DNA of 64,000 nt from Aureibaculum algae (GCF_006065315.1 NZ_CP040749.1:186001-250000); one strand, 5' to 3'. Counted from the first letter of the stretch, positions 33,887-44,069 are shown. Numbers and translations: made by a program. Notes: a model not told the origin generated them from the letters alone.

Positions 33887-35965
33887 TTATAATTGAATAT
33901 TAAGTTTTGCGTAAAGAATTCTACCTGGTATATTACCAATATTTTGAGGATCCGTAAAATCGAAAATATTGTCAATACCAAGTCCTAATCTATAGTTTTT
34001 ATAAATGGTTTTGTTTACTGCAACATTTACAATTGTATAGCCATCAACAAAATCGTCATAACTATCTAAGTAACTATTACCGTTTTTATCATTTAAACCA
34101 TATTTACTTCGGTAGGTTCCTCTAATGTTGGTATCCATTTTCCATTCAGGAATAGTATAAAAGACCTTCAAATTTGCCATATGGCGAGAGCGATTAAACA
34201 AACCGAAGTAATCATCTTTTTTGAGTTGAAATGAAGGGGAACTGGCATCTACTCTGGCAAATACTTCTCCATTTTTAAATTCTTTTTCTGCGTCCTTATC
34301 TTTTGCATATAGCAATTGATAACCTCCTGTAATTTTTAATTGATTTTCAGGCCTCCAAGTGATATTAAATTCTGAACCTTGTGTGTAGACTTTGTTTATA
34401 TTAAAATAACTGAATACACTTTGTCCATTCGTTTTAGTAGCAACTATTTTATTATCTATTAAATCATCAATATTATTCCTAAATAAGTTCAGGTCTAACT
34501 TAAGTGTTTCAGATATTTTATAGTCAAAGCCCAAATCTATACTCACAGAGTTTTCAGGTTTTAATTCACTATCAAATTGGTCTAATGAAATAGAAATTAT
34601 AGCTAATTGACCTTGCTCCTCTAATGCCTTGATGGCATCTGGGGCAGCGTTGTATCCTAAAAGTGTATAGCCAATAGTGGCATTTGTAAAGTTAAAATAG
34701 AGCTGTCTAAAGTCAGGAGCTTTAAATCCGTAACCTAAAGAGCCTTTTAAAGCTAGTTTCTCATTTACTTCATAGCGTAATGCTACTTTTGGACTAAACT
34801 GAGATTTGTATTCACTGTGGCCATCAAAGCGTGCACCTAAAATAATATTTATTTTTTCTGTGGGATTTCCATCATATTGTAAATAGGCATATGGTGAGTT
34901 ATAAACGGGTTTTTCAGAAAAATCAGTCCTATCTAAAGTTTCATGATTAAAGCCAGTACCAGCGATAAATGATGATTTATCATTCGGGTCATAAGTCGCC
35001 CTAATTTCTGGACGAACTAACAATTGCTTATAAAAAGCATCAGTTGCCGAAGTAGAATTGGCATCATCTAAATATTCATTGGCGTTATATTGAGTAGCAT
35101 AGAATTCAAAATAACTACTCCATGTATCACTATACTTATTATTTAATTTAATATGTGTATTCCAATCTTCTATTTTTGTTTCACCTTTCAATAATGACGA
35201 GGCAACATAATCTTGCTTTTGATTGTAATATTTACCAGCAACAATCAAATCAGTTCTGTTCGAAAATTTATAGGTTAGTTTGGGGTTAATGGTGAAATTT
35301 CGAAAAGGATCAACAGTACTTAGCCCGTTACGATCAGTTAAACTATAACCATCACTACTATATCTATTAAAGAAAGTGCTAATACCTAATTTGTCTTTTT
35401 TGTAGCTTATTGTTGTACCTAAATCGTGTGTGTTAAATGAACTTATTCTATAATTTAGGTTTCCATGAAAACCATTTTTAGGTGTTTCTGTAATAATGTT
35501 GATAACACCACCAAGAGCTTCGCTGCCATAGAGGCTAGAGGAAGCACCACGTACTACCTCAATTTGTTTAATATTACCTACAGTTATTCTACTAATGTCT
35601 AAGGTACCTGCCAAACGACCTACCAAGGGTGCACCATCTACTAGAATTAATGTATATGCTCCATCTAAACCTTGCATTTGAATACCTTTGCTACCACCAA
35701 AATCGGGTATCGTTATTAATCCGGTTTGTTCATTTAAAATATTATTTAAACGAACTGAATTAGAGCGTTGAATGTCTTTTTGAGAAATAATTTGGGCAGG
35801 TAGTGGGAGTGAAGATAATTGTCTAATCGTTCTAGTAGCGGTAACTATAATTTCTTCTAAATTTTCAATTTTTACAGAATCTTTTGTAGTAGGGTTTTCC
35901 TCTTGAGAAGAAACAAGAAAGGTGAAAAAAAGTGATAATAAAGTAAAGATATGTTTTTTACTCAA
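33887..35965 (-). CDS. TonB-dependent receptor, probable haem receptor
   Basis: A 692-residue outer-membrane receptor. TTG start with signal MSKKHIFTLLSLFFTFLVSSQ; no in-frame ATG gives a signal peptide. The plug domain contains IIVTATRTIRQL, the TonB box-like region, and LILVDGAPLVGRLAG, VRGASSSLYGSEALGGVINII. A 22-strand barrel follows and ends in YAKLNIQL with aromatic and hydrophobic residues. It lies directly upstream of HmuY, so haem is the likely ligand; that is inferred from context. Confidence 0.9.
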   Translation of the reverse strand: MSKKHIFTLLSLFFTFLVSSQEENPTTKDSVKIENLEEIIVTATRTIRQLSSLPLPAQIISQKDIQRSNSVRLNNILNEQTGLITIPDFGGSKGIQMQGLDGAYTLILVDGAPLVGRLAGTLDISRITVGNIKQIEVVRGASSSLYGSEALGGVINIITETPKNGFHGNLNYRISSFNTHDLGTTISYKKDKLGISTFFNRYSSDGYSLTDRNGLSTVDPFRNFTINPKLTYKFSNRTDLIVAGKYYNQKQDYVASSLLKGETKIEDWNTHIKLNNKYSDTWSSYFEFYATQYNANEYLDDANSTSATDAFYKQLLVRPEIRATYDPNDKSSFIAGTGFNHETLDRTDFSEKPVYNSPYAYLQYDGNPTEKINIILGARFDGHSEYKSQFSPKVALRYEVNEKLALKGSLGYGFKAPDFRQLYFNFTNATIGYTLLGYNAAPDAIKALEEQGQLAIISISLDQFDSELKPENSVSIDLGFDYKISETLKLDLNLFRNNIDDLIDNKIVATKTNGQSVFSYFNINKVYTQGSEFNITWRPENQLKITGGYQLLYAKDKDAEKEFKNGEVFARVDASSPSFQLKKDDYFGLFNRSRHMANLKVFYTIPEWKMDTNIRGTYRSKYGLNDKNGNSYLDSYDDFVDGYTIVNVAVNKTIYKNYRLGLGIDNIFDFTDPQNIGNIPGRILYAKLNIQL

Positions 35966-35988
35966 ACCCGTTTTGGTGAAATTTCGTG

Positions 35989-35996
35989 CAAATATA
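35989..35996 (-). promoter_or_regulatory. -7 promoter element TATATTTG of the receptor-hmuY operon
   Basis: Exact TAnnTTTG match on the minus strand, 23 bases before the TTG start at 35965, which supports that start. No Fur-like palindrome was recognised nearby. Confidence 0.55.
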
Positions 35997-36395
35997 TGGG
36001 TTATTTTGAATCAATCTAAATAGGTTCAGTTAAAATTTAATTATTTTCATACATTTAAAATTAGATCATTAAAAATGAAACACTTAGTAAAGTTATATAT
36101 GCTATTTGTTACTTGAACAATTTACTAATAAACATGTTTTAGTAATATAAATAAAAGTTGTAAAAAATATTTAATCATTATTTGCGTTATAGTTCTACAA
36201 AATGCTAGAGGCGGAAAATCGCTTTGAGCGAGAAAAAGTGAAAGACCGTCTGCTAGGCGGTCTTTTTAATTATAAATATTTCTTCAAATAGTCTAAATAT
36301 TCTTTGATAAGCCGCGAATATAGATTGCCTAATTTTCCGAAAACATAAGTTTTATACATTTGAAACGTTTAATAGTTTAACTAAAACCAAAAATT
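35997..36395. other. Intergenic region with an orphan terminator
   Basis: No protein gene is seen. The only structured item is a hairpin at 36241-36267. The stretch 36180-36267 contains GCTAGAGGCGG and CGCTTTGAGCG and might be a short RNA ending at that hairpin, but I see no clear promoter for it. Confidence 0.5.
36241..36267 (+). terminator. Rho-independent terminator with no gene before it
   Basis: AGACCGTC-TGCTA-GGCGGTCT-TTTT: 8-bp stem with one T-G pair and a T5 tract on plus. The nearest upstream gene reads away from it, so it ends an unseen short transcript or is left over from a lost gene. Confidence 0.7.
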
Positions 36396-36614
36396 ATGTC
36401 AAAAATAGGAGGTTACATTGCAATCTTTGGAATTGCATCAATCATTTTATATTTCTTTAATTACGAGTTGAGAATCCTCAGTTGGATCGGACTTTGGGGA
36501 GAAACCACAGCTTGGATCATTAGAATAGGTCTTGTAGTGTTAGGTGCCGTACTTTTCTTTATTGGGGCAAGTGGAGATTCAGAAGAAGAGGTAGAGGTTC
36601 AACGACCAGAATAA
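36396..36614 (+). CDS. Small two-helix membrane protein
   Basis: A 72-residue protein with two hydrophobic segments (GGYIAIFGIASIILYFF and AWIIRIGLVVLGAVLFFIGA) and an acidic tail (SGDSEEEVEVQRPE). I do not recognise a family. It is 24 bases upstream of another membrane gene, and the pair is probably cotranscribed. Confidence 0.72.
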   Translation: MSKIGGYIAIFGIASIILYFFNYELRILSWIGLWGETTAWIIRIGLVVLGAVLFFIGASGDSEEEVEVQRPE

Positions 36615-36638
36615 TATTAAAAAGGTTATCGATCCAAA

Positions 36639-37250
36639 ATGAAAAAGTCAAAACCCAAATTATGGAAACGGATTCTTTTTGGATTGATAGCCTTTATTTT
36701 TACAATGGCTGTTTTTATTGGTGGTGTATTTTTAAAAGCCAATTACCTAAAGAATGAAGCAGCTCAATTAACTGAGAAAGATTTTATTACAGAGGAGGTA
36801 GTAATCGATTCGGCATATACAAAGCTGATTTATCAAATGCCTTGGCCTCTTTATCTTAGAAAAGTTGTTTTTGCAGAAATAACCTTTTCCTTAAAAAACA
36901 AGCCTATATACTTTCGTTCGCCGCAATTTGTACGCAATAGTAACTCATTCAGTGAATCTAGAATGAGAAACTTAAACTTGAAACATGGTGACACCGTTTC
37001 CATTATCTATAAAAAGACAGCCCTTGAAGCTGCAAAAAGTCCCAACTTTTTATCTAAATTCTATCATCGTTATAAAACACCGTTAGTATATAACATGAGC
37101 AACGATAATGGTAAGTTATTTGATGTTGGGTTGGATTACGATGAATATATTGACGAAAAAATTCACAATGAATCGTTTTATTACTTAATTATACTCTTCA
37201 CGATAATTAGCATTGCGTTTGTAGGTTTTAAGTTTAATCTTATTAAATAA
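36639..37250 (+). CDS. Membrane protein of unknown function
   Basis: A 203-residue protein with a basic N-terminus, one membrane helix at about 12-32 (ILFGLIAFIFTMAVFIGGVF), a soluble middle of about 140 residues, and a second helix near the C-terminus (YYLIILFTIISIAFVGF). The middle part should lie in the periplasm. No motif was recognised; the arrangement resembles DUF3592-like proteins but I cannot confirm this. Confidence 0.7.
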   Translation: MKKSKPKLWKRILFGLIAFIFTMAVFIGGVFLKANYLKNEAAQLTEKDFITEEVVIDSAYTKLIYQMPWPLYLRKVVFAEITFSLKNKPIYFRSPQFVRNSNSFSESRMRNLNLKHGDTVSIIYKKTALEAAKSPNFLSKFYHRYKTPLVYNMSNDNGKLFDVGLDYDEYIDEKIHNESFYYLIILFTIISIAFVGFKFNLIK

Positions 37251-37391
37251 TAGAAATTTTACTTTCTCAACTCTACCGACCAATAACCCAAGGTAATTAT
37301 TAGCCTTTCCCTAACCCAAAATCACCATTCCCTCATTGGTAGTTTTTTTAAAAGGTATACCAACCTACTTTTGGTATCAAATCAACTAATT

Positions 37392-37716
37392 ATGAAAAAG
37401 CTAATTATTTTAATTTCATTTTTGATTCCAATTTTAGTCTCCGCTCAACAAAATGTAATTTAAGGGATGCTTTCTCATGAAATAGGACCATTACCTGTTT
37501 TTTCAATTGTTATTAAAGGCACAAAAGAAAGCACAGGCCAATGTAATTGTAAGGCGTGAAGAAACTGCTTCAACACTTAGCTTATTGAATATTGTAAAAT
37601 TGATGGAAGACAATGAAATTTTATTTAAGCTTAAGGAAATGGAGTATATTGAAAAAATGTCGATAAAATTTGTGAAATACTTGTATCAGGTAATGGTGGT
37701 CTGGTATCTCAATTAA
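37392..37716 (+). pseudogene. Decayed secreted protein with carboxypeptidase-regulatory-like domain
   Basis: Opens with a clear signal peptide, MKKLIILISFLIPILVSAQQ, then hits TAA at 37461. Past that stop the same frame reads GMLSHEIGPLPVFSIVIKGT, close to the CarboxypepD_reg pattern G-x-GPLPGVxVxVKGT found at the start of many flavobacterial surface proteins. A TGA follows, and a shifted frame continues to 37716. The TAA may derive from a lysine AAA. The gene it came from cannot be named. Confidence 0.6.
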
Positions 37717-37744
37717 AGGAGATTTTTTCAGTGAGTAAGTGGCT

Positions 37745-37774
37745 AAAAGCGTTAAAATAAGTTGACGCTTTTTT
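37745..37774 (+). terminator. Probable terminator after the pseudogene
   Basis: AAAAGCGT (37745-37752) pairs with ACGCTTTT (37765-37772), followed by further T residues. The loop is 12 bases, so it is of moderate strength. Confidence 0.6.
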
Positions 37775-37875
37775 GTGTTTATCATATTAGTATTGTAAAT
37801 ATTAAAAAAATTTCACAAGCAATTGGCATAAATTTTGCAGATTTCTTAAAACATTTTTTTTCTAAAATTGACCCT

Positions 37876-40800
37876 ATGAAAAAAGTAATTAGCTTTTGTA
37901 TTTCCTTATTTATTTTAGTATTTGGATATGCTCAAAGATGCCCAACATTAAAAGTAAAAAATCAAGAATTAGGCCTGTCATTATTAGATATTAAGGTTGA
38001 TATCGTAGGTAATATAGCAACAACAACCTATGATATGCTTTTTTACAATCCCACAAATTCAGTGTTGGAAGGAGAATTATCATTTCCTTTGGGAGAAGAT
38101 CATAATGTTTCACGATTTGCCTTAGAGGTGAATGGGAAATTAAGAGAAGCAGTTGTCGTTGAAAAAGAATTAGGTCGAATTGCTTTTGAAAATGTGGTTA
38201 GAAGGGGAGTCGATCCGGCATTACTTGAAAAGGGTTCGGGTAACAATTACAAAGCTCGTATTTATCCTATTCCCGCAAAGGGCTATAAAAGGGTTTTATT
38301 GGCTTATGAGCAAGAACTTGTTTTTCATCTTAATTCTCATGCTTATGAATTACCCCTAAATTTTAAGAATAAACTAGATTCCTTCAAGTTAAATATCTCG
38401 GTCTTTGATCAAAAATACAAACCAATTATTGAGAAAAATGGCATTTCAGAACTTGAATTTTCAAATTGGAATAAGAATTATTCAATTGACATTAAAAAGA
38501 GAAATTACATTGCAAATAAGCCATTATTAATTAAAATCCCTTTATCGTTTACCACAGAAAAGGTAATGGTTAGTGACAATTACTTTTATATATATAAAAC
38601 GCTATCTCCAAAGAAAAGACTCCGAAGAAAACCAAATTTTATTACCATCTATTGGGATGCGTCACTTTCATTACGAGAACGGAATATTGAGAAGGAAATT
38701 AATTTTTTACAGGAGTATTTTGCATATCATAAAAATGTAAAAGTACAATTAGTTACATTTAGTAATACGGTATTAAAGGATAAATTATTTACTGTAAAAA
38801 ATGGAAATTGGGAATCTTTAAAAAAAGAATTAGAAGAGGTTGTTTATGATGGAGGAACCAATTATTCAATCCTTTCTTCAAAAATAAAAAATACAGATGT
38901 CTGCTTGTTATTTACGGATGGAATGGCAACTTTAAGTAATTTGGAATTAAAAAGAGAGACTCCAGTTTTTGTTATAAATAGTAATTTGAAATCTAACCAT
39001 GCAGGGTTGAAAAGACTTGCTGAAGTAACATATGGAAGTTATATAAATCTCCAAACCAAGGCTATTTCTGAAGCAATATCAAAAATGAAATTTGAACCTT
39101 ATAAGTTCTTGGGTTACGAATCTAACAATAATTTAGAAGTTTATCCTGTTTCACCTATTAGTGTTTCAAATGATTTTTCTATTTCTGGTAAATATTCGGA
39201 CAACATAAAGAATATTGTTTTAAAATTTGGATACGGAAACGAGGTCCTTCAAAGGGTTGAAATTGACATGAAAAAAACTACAATTCACAAAATTGTAGAA
39301 AGAATTTGGGCTCAGAAAAAATTAGAGAACCTAATGTTAAATGTCAAAAAGAATAAACATCAAATAACAGAATTAGCTAAAGCATTTAGTTTGGTAACTA
39401 AGTACACCTCTTTAATTGTGTTGGAAGATATTAGAGATTATGTCACTTATCAAATAACTCCTCCTGCAGAATTATTAGAAGAATACAACAGTATTCTGGC
39501 ACAACAAGAAGAAAAGAATATTAGTCCACCTAGACGTAATAATGTTGAAGATAATGCTCGTATGATGAGAACTCTACCAAAGCCTGAATCTATTCAAGTG
39601 GTTAGTGATGAAATTGAATTAGAAGAAAAAGTGTTGGAATCCAATGATATGGTAGTGATGAATGAAATCGTTGAAATTGTTGAGGATAGTGAAGAAATTG
39701 AAGATGTCCCTTTTTCCATAATTGAAGAAGTGCCGGTTTATCCAGGTTGCGAGGGTTCCAATGATGAAAAGAAAAAATGTTTTAGTGATAGTATAACTCA
39801 TCATTTTAGTGAAAACTTTAATGCTGAACTAAGTAATAATTTAGGTCTTTCGGAAGGTACATATAGAGTTTATGCACGATTTACTATAAACAGACGTGGT
39901 AATGTTGTGAATTTACTAGCAAGAGGACCACATAGAAAACTAGAAGTTGAAACCGTTAGAGTGCTGCGTTTGTTACCAAAAATGATTCCTGGAAAACAAA
40001 GAGGAAGAGCAGTAGCAGTTAATTATACGTTACCTATAGTTTTCAAAATAGGTTCTGGTAGTCAAGGGCAATCATTCACCATAGAACCATATGTATTTAC
40101 ACCTTCTCGAGATGTAGCTAATTATAGAAAATATAAAGGTGACCTCACTGTAAAAGAGAGAGGCGTTAAAACTGATTATTTAAGCGAATTAGAATTAGCC
40201 ACAAACAAAGAACAAGCCTATCAAATCTATCTAGGACAAAGAGAAAACTATTTAGAAACACCTGCTTACTTTGTAGATGTTGCCAATCACTTTAAGCTCG
40301 ATTATAATGATACTATTTATTCATCTAGAATTCTATCTAATATAGCAGAAATAGATTTTGATAATTATGAATTATTAAAGGTGTTTGCCTATCAATTACA
40401 AATTGACAAACACGATGATATGGCACTATTCATATTTAAGCAAATATTGAATTTAAGACCTGAAGATTCTCAGTCGTACAGAGATTTGGCAATTGCATAT
40501 CAGAACATAGGCTATTGTCAAGAAGCATTAGATTTATTTAACAGTGTTATTACGGGTGAAATTTATAAAAATTCTCATAGACGTAAATTTAAAGGAATAG
40601 AAACAATTGCCAGAAATGAAATTAGATACCTTATTCAAAAATACAAAGATGATTTGGATCTAAGTAAGGTTGATAAAGAGCTGTTAGATTCGGTAAATTA
40701 TGATATACGAGTTGTTGTAGATTGGAACCATAATGATACTGATATCGATTTGCATATTATAGATCCAAATTTAGAAGAATGTTTTTACAGTCATAATAAA

Positions 40801-41061
40801 ACAACTATTGGTGGTTATATGACTGAAGATATGACACAAGGTTTTGGTCCCGAAGAGTTCACTTTAAAAAATGCTATTAAAGGAGCATATTATGTAAAAA
40901 TTAAATATTTTGGAGATAGATACCAAAAGGTTGAAAACCCTACATTTATGAAAGTTACAATTTATAAAAAGTTCGGAACAGAAAAGGAAACAAAGGAGAC
41001 TCAAATTATAAGGCTTACTAAAAACGATGAAGAAGAAATAATTGCTAAGTTAATGTTTTAA
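37876..41061 (+). CDS. Large VIT-VWA-TonB_C-DUF2135 exported protein
   Basis: A 1061-residue exported protein with signal MKKVISFCISLFILVFGYAQ. In order: a VIT domain at about 20-130; a VWA domain at about 255-400 with a MIDAS-like DASLS; an acidic linker; a TonB C-terminal-like domain at about 615-735 (EVPVYPGCEGSNDEKKKC, GTYRVYARFTINRRGNVV); helical repeats at about 790-900; and a C-terminal DUF2135 domain at about 945-1061 (VVVDWNHNDTDIDLHIIDP). VIT-VWA-DUF2135 proteins are known; the TonB_C insertion is unusual. I use the ATG at 37876; the frame opens at 37762 without signal character. Role unknown, perhaps envelope adhesion or assembly. Confidence 0.82.
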   Translation: MKKVISFCISLFILVFGYAQRCPTLKVKNQELGLSLLDIKVDIVGNIATTTYDMLFYNPTNSVLEGELSFPLGEDHNVSRFALEVNGKLREAVVVEKELGRIAFENVVRRGVDPALLEKGSGNNYKARIYPIPAKGYKRVLLAYEQELVFHLNSHAYELPLNFKNKLDSFKLNISVFDQKYKPIIEKNGISELEFSNWNKNYSIDIKKRNYIANKPLLIKIPLSFTTEKVMVSDNYFYIYKTLSPKKRLRRKPNFITIYWDASLSLRERNIEKEINFLQEYFAYHKNVKVQLVTFSNTVLKDKLFTVKNGNWESLKKELEEVVYDGGTNYSILSSKIKNTDVCLLFTDGMATLSNLELKRETPVFVINSNLKSNHAGLKRLAEVTYGSYINLQTKAISEAISKMKFEPYKFLGYESNNNLEVYPVSPISVSNDFSISGKYSDNIKNIVLKFGYGNEVLQRVEIDMKKTTIHKIVERIWAQKKLENLMLNVKKNKHQITELAKAFSLVTKYTSLIVLEDIRDYVTYQITPPAELLEEYNSILAQQEEKNISPPRRNNVEDNARMMRTLPKPESIQVVSDEIELEEKVLESNDMVVMNEIVEIVEDSEEIEDVPFSIIEEVPVYPGCEGSNDEKKKCFSDSITHHFSENFNAELSNNLGLSEGTYRVYARFTINRRGNVVNLLARGPHRKLEVETVRVLRLLPKMIPGKQRGRAVAVNYTLPIVFKIGSGSQGQSFTIEPYVFTPSRDVANYRKYKGDLTVKERGVKTDYLSELELATNKEQAYQIYLGQRENYLETPAYFVDVANHFKLDYNDTIYSSRILSNIAEIDFDNYELLKVFAYQLQIDKHDDMALFIFKQILNLRPEDSQSYRDLAIAYQNIGYCQEALDLFNSVITGEIYKNSHRRKFKGIETIARNEIRYLIQKYKDDLDLSKVDKELLDSVNYDIRVVVDWNHNDTDIDLHIIDPNLEECFYSHNKTTIGGYMTEDMTQGFGPEEFTLKNAIKGAYYVKIKYFGDRYQKVENPTFMKVTIYKKFGTEKETKETQIIRLTKNDEEEIIAKLMF

Positions 41062-41134
41062 AGTTTTTTAAGAATAAACCAAAAAAAGATAAAATTTATT
41101 CAATTTTTCCATGCCCAAAATAAGAATTGCGATG

Positions 41135-41142
41135 TAACTTTG
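41135..41142 (+). promoter_or_regulatory. -7 promoter element TAACTTTG
   Basis: Exact TAnnTTTG match 21 bases before the 50-codon gene at 41164. Confidence 0.5.
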
Positions 41143-41163
41143 TAAGAACAATTTTTTCGAACT

Positions 41164-41316
41164 ATGGGAATGTCAAACTTTTGGTTCTATTTTATAATGG
41201 TGGTGGTAATTCTCCATTTTGTGGTAGGCTTCGGATATTTAATTTATAAACTATCACCTAGAAAGAGTGATAAGAAAAAAAATGAATCAGAAGAAGCCGA
41301 CAATAATGCACTCTGA
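41164..41316 (+). CDS. 50-residue single-helix membrane protein
   Basis: Begins MGMSNFWFYFIMVVVILHF, with one membrane helix to about residue 31, then a charged tail (KLSPRKSDKKKNESEEADNN). It has its own promoter. Short proteins of this form occur in other flavobacteria, and no function is known. Confidence 0.7.
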   Translation: MGMSNFWFYFIMVVVILHFVVGFGYLIYKLSPRKSDKKKNESEEADNNAL

Positions 41317-41486
41317 ATTTTTTTTATAAACCTACAATAGTTATATTATAGATTACTTTGTTATTATTGATTAACGTAATGAAAAAGTAATTTGAATTTC
41401 AAAAAATTAAATATATCATAAAAATTAAAAGAAGCCATCTGCAATCACTTTGGCTTTAGTATTTTTACCAAAATATAACACAAAAT

Positions 41487-44069
41487 ATGTCTGTACAACC
41501 AAGATTACAAAGATTCAATCAAAACGTATTGTCTAAATATCAAATTTACAATAGTATTTTTATGACGTTGCCGTTTGATTCTATAACGAAGACGGGCGTT
41601 TTATTGCCTTTGTTTCACGAAACCTGTAAAAATGGTTTTAAAAACGGTGAGAATCCCACTACCATTGTAGATACCTTTTTTAGCAAATATCAGGCAAGAC
41701 GAAATAAAGAAAGTCAAATTAATTTATTGTTTCGTTTTATTCAATATATCGAAAGACAGGTAGTATTGTTTGATGCTATTGAAGATGCTGCATTTCCAGT
41801 AGTCCATAATATGGATGGTATTGGAACATTGCGAAACTTGAAAGAAAATGCCAGAGCTGAGAGTCAATTGGAGCAGTTGAGACAGTATTTAGAAGAATTC
41901 AAAGTTCGTATTGTACTTACGGCTCATCCAACACAATTTTATCCTGGTAGTGTATTGGGAATCATTACTGATTTAACGAAGGCTATAAAGGAAACTGACT
42001 TAACAGCCATTTCCGATTTACTTGCACAATTAGGTAAAACTGCTTTTTATAAAAAGAAAAAACCTACTCCTTATGATGAGGCGGTAAGTTTGATTTGGTA
42101 TTTAGAAAATGTATTTTATTATTCATTCGGTTCTATTTTCGATTATATTCAGCAAAATATTTTTGAAAATAAAGATATTGATAATAACATTATCAATGTT
42201 GGCTTCTGGCCTGGAGGCGATAGAGACGGAAATCCTTTTGTAACCCCTCAAATAACCAAAAAGGTAGCGAACAGATTAAGAGAAACCATTCTTAAAAATT
42301 ATTACAGAGATGTAAGAAAATTAAAAAGAAAGTTGACTTTTAATGGATTAGAGGAACGTTTAGGAAAGTTAGAGCGAAAATTATATAATAGCTTTGTTGA
42401 TGAAGATGCTTCGCCACAAATAAGTTTACATGATTTTGAGGCAGAATTAAAAGACATTAGGACGTTAGTTGTTGAAGAACATCAATCGTTGTATTTAACA
42501 GAAATAAACAGTTTGTTGAATAAAATAAAATTGTTTGGTTATCATTTTGCCATTTTAGATATTAGGCAGGATAGTCGTGTGCACGAAGGTGTTTTTAATA
42601 CGTTGGCTGAAGGATTAATAGCATCTAATAGTGCTATTTTTCCAAAAGATTATTTTCAACTAACGGCTAAAGAGCAAGTGAAAATTTTATCTGAAGTTAA
42701 AGGTAGTGTTGATGTATCACAATTTAATGATGAAGATCTATTAAAGACGTTCGATACCATTAAAGTTGTTAAGGAAATTCAAGAAAATAATGGTGAACGA
42801 GCAGTACATAGATATATCATAAGTAATACACAAAGTACATTACATGTTATGCAACTGTTTGCAATGTTAAAATTGGCGGCTTTTAAGGATGATTTAACCC
42901 TTGATATTGGCCCTCTATTTGAAACAGTTCCTGATCTGGAAATTGCTCATGAAGTGATGGAAGAATTATATATGAATCCAGCCTATGCACAACATTTAAA
43001 AGAGCGTAAAAACAAACAATTAATTATGCTTGGTTTTTCTGATGGAACCAAAGATGGTGGGTATTTAATGGCCAACTGGGCTATTTTTAAAGCCAAAGAA
43101 CGTTTAACAGAAGTTTCTAGGAAATATAATATTGATGTTATTTTCTTTGATGGTAGAGGTGGACCACCTGCTAGAGGTGGAGGTAAAACGCATCAGTTTT
43201 ATGCATCACTAGGGCCAACAATTGAAGCAAAACAAGTACAGTTGACCATTCAAGGGCAAACCATTAGTTCTAATTTCGGAACCTTAGAGTCGTCGCAATA
43301 CAATTTAGAGCAATTGATTAGTTCTGGTATTTATAACAAATTGGAAACCAATTTGGCTATGACAGAAGAGGATAGAGTAGTGATGGAAGAAATGGCAAAC
43401 ATCAGTTATAAAAAATATGTTGATTTTAAGAATCACCCTATGTTTGTACCCTATTTAGAACGTATGAGTACGCTTAAATACTATGCAAAAACAAATATTG
43501 GTAGTAGACCGAGTAAAAGAGGGAAATCGGACACGTTAAAATTTGAAGATTTAAGAGCCATTCCTTTTGTAGGTTCATGGAGTCAGTTAAAACAAAATGT
43601 TCCTGGTTTCTACGGTGTAGGAACTGCTATTAAACAATATGAAGATAGAGGTGAGTTTGATAAGGTAGAAGCCTTGTACAAAAATTCAAAATTCTTTAAA
43701 ACATTGGTAGAAAATAGTATGATGTCCTTGTCAAAATCCTTTTTTGATTTGACAAAGTATATGTCAGAAGATGCTGAGTTTGGACCTTTTTGGGATATCA
43801 TTCATGAAGAATATCAAACTTCTAAAAGATTATTGTTAAAGCTTACAGGTTCAAAGGCGTTAATGGATAATCAGCCTGCTGGTAAAGCGTCTATTGATAT
43901 TCGCGAATCTATTGTATTACCATTATTGACCATACAACAATATGCTTTAAAAAAGATTCAAGAATTAGAAAAAGAAGATCCAAAAGATAAAGAGAAGATT
44001 AAGGTTTATGAAAAACTGGTAACACGTTCTTTATTTGGAAATATTAATGCGGCTAGGAATTCGGCATAA
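41487..44069 (+). CDS. ppc: Phosphoenolpyruvate carboxylase
   Basis: An 860-residue anaplerotic enzyme forming oxaloacetate from PEP and bicarbonate. Signatures are VLTAHPTQFYPG with the catalytic histidine, GFWPGGDRDGNPFVT, GFSDGTKDGGYL, and the glycine loop FDGRGGPPARGGG. It is a little shorter than the 880-residue E. coli enzyme, with normal ends except that it lacks the usual C-terminal NTG motif and ends RSLFGNINAARNSA. A strong terminator follows. Confidence 0.94.
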   Translation: MSVQPRLQRFNQNVLSKYQIYNSIFMTLPFDSITKTGVLLPLFHETCKNGFKNGENPTTIVDTFFSKYQARRNKESQINLLFRFIQYIERQVVLFDAIEDAAFPVVHNMDGIGTLRNLKENARAESQLEQLRQYLEEFKVRIVLTAHPTQFYPGSVLGIITDLTKAIKETDLTAISDLLAQLGKTAFYKKKKPTPYDEAVSLIWYLENVFYYSFGSIFDYIQQNIFENKDIDNNIINVGFWPGGDRDGNPFVTPQITKKVANRLRETILKNYYRDVRKLKRKLTFNGLEERLGKLERKLYNSFVDEDASPQISLHDFEAELKDIRTLVVEEHQSLYLTEINSLLNKIKLFGYHFAILDIRQDSRVHEGVFNTLAEGLIASNSAIFPKDYFQLTAKEQVKILSEVKGSVDVSQFNDEDLLKTFDTIKVVKEIQENNGERAVHRYIISNTQSTLHVMQLFAMLKLAAFKDDLTLDIGPLFETVPDLEIAHEVMEELYMNPAYAQHLKERKNKQLIMLGFSDGTKDGGYLMANWAIFKAKERLTEVSRKYNIDVIFFDGRGGPPARGGGKTHQFYASLGPTIEAKQVQLTIQGQTISSNFGTLESSQYNLEQLISSGIYNKLETNLAMTEEDRVVMEEMANISYKKYVDFKNHPMFVPYLERMSTLKYYAKTNIGSRPSKRGKSDTLKFEDLRAIPFVGSWSQLKQNVPGFYGVGTAIKQYEDRGEFDKVEALYKNSKFFKTLVENSMMSLSKSFFDLTKYMSEDAEFGPFWDIIHEEYQTSKRLLLKLTGSKALMDNQPAGKASIDIRESIVLPLLTIQQYALKKIQELEKEDPKDKEKIKVYEKLVTRSLFGNINAARNSA

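Noticed and set aside
37762..37875. Extended N-terminus of the VIT-VWA protein
   Set aside because: These codons lie between a terminator hairpin and the ATG at 37876 that starts a proper signal peptide.
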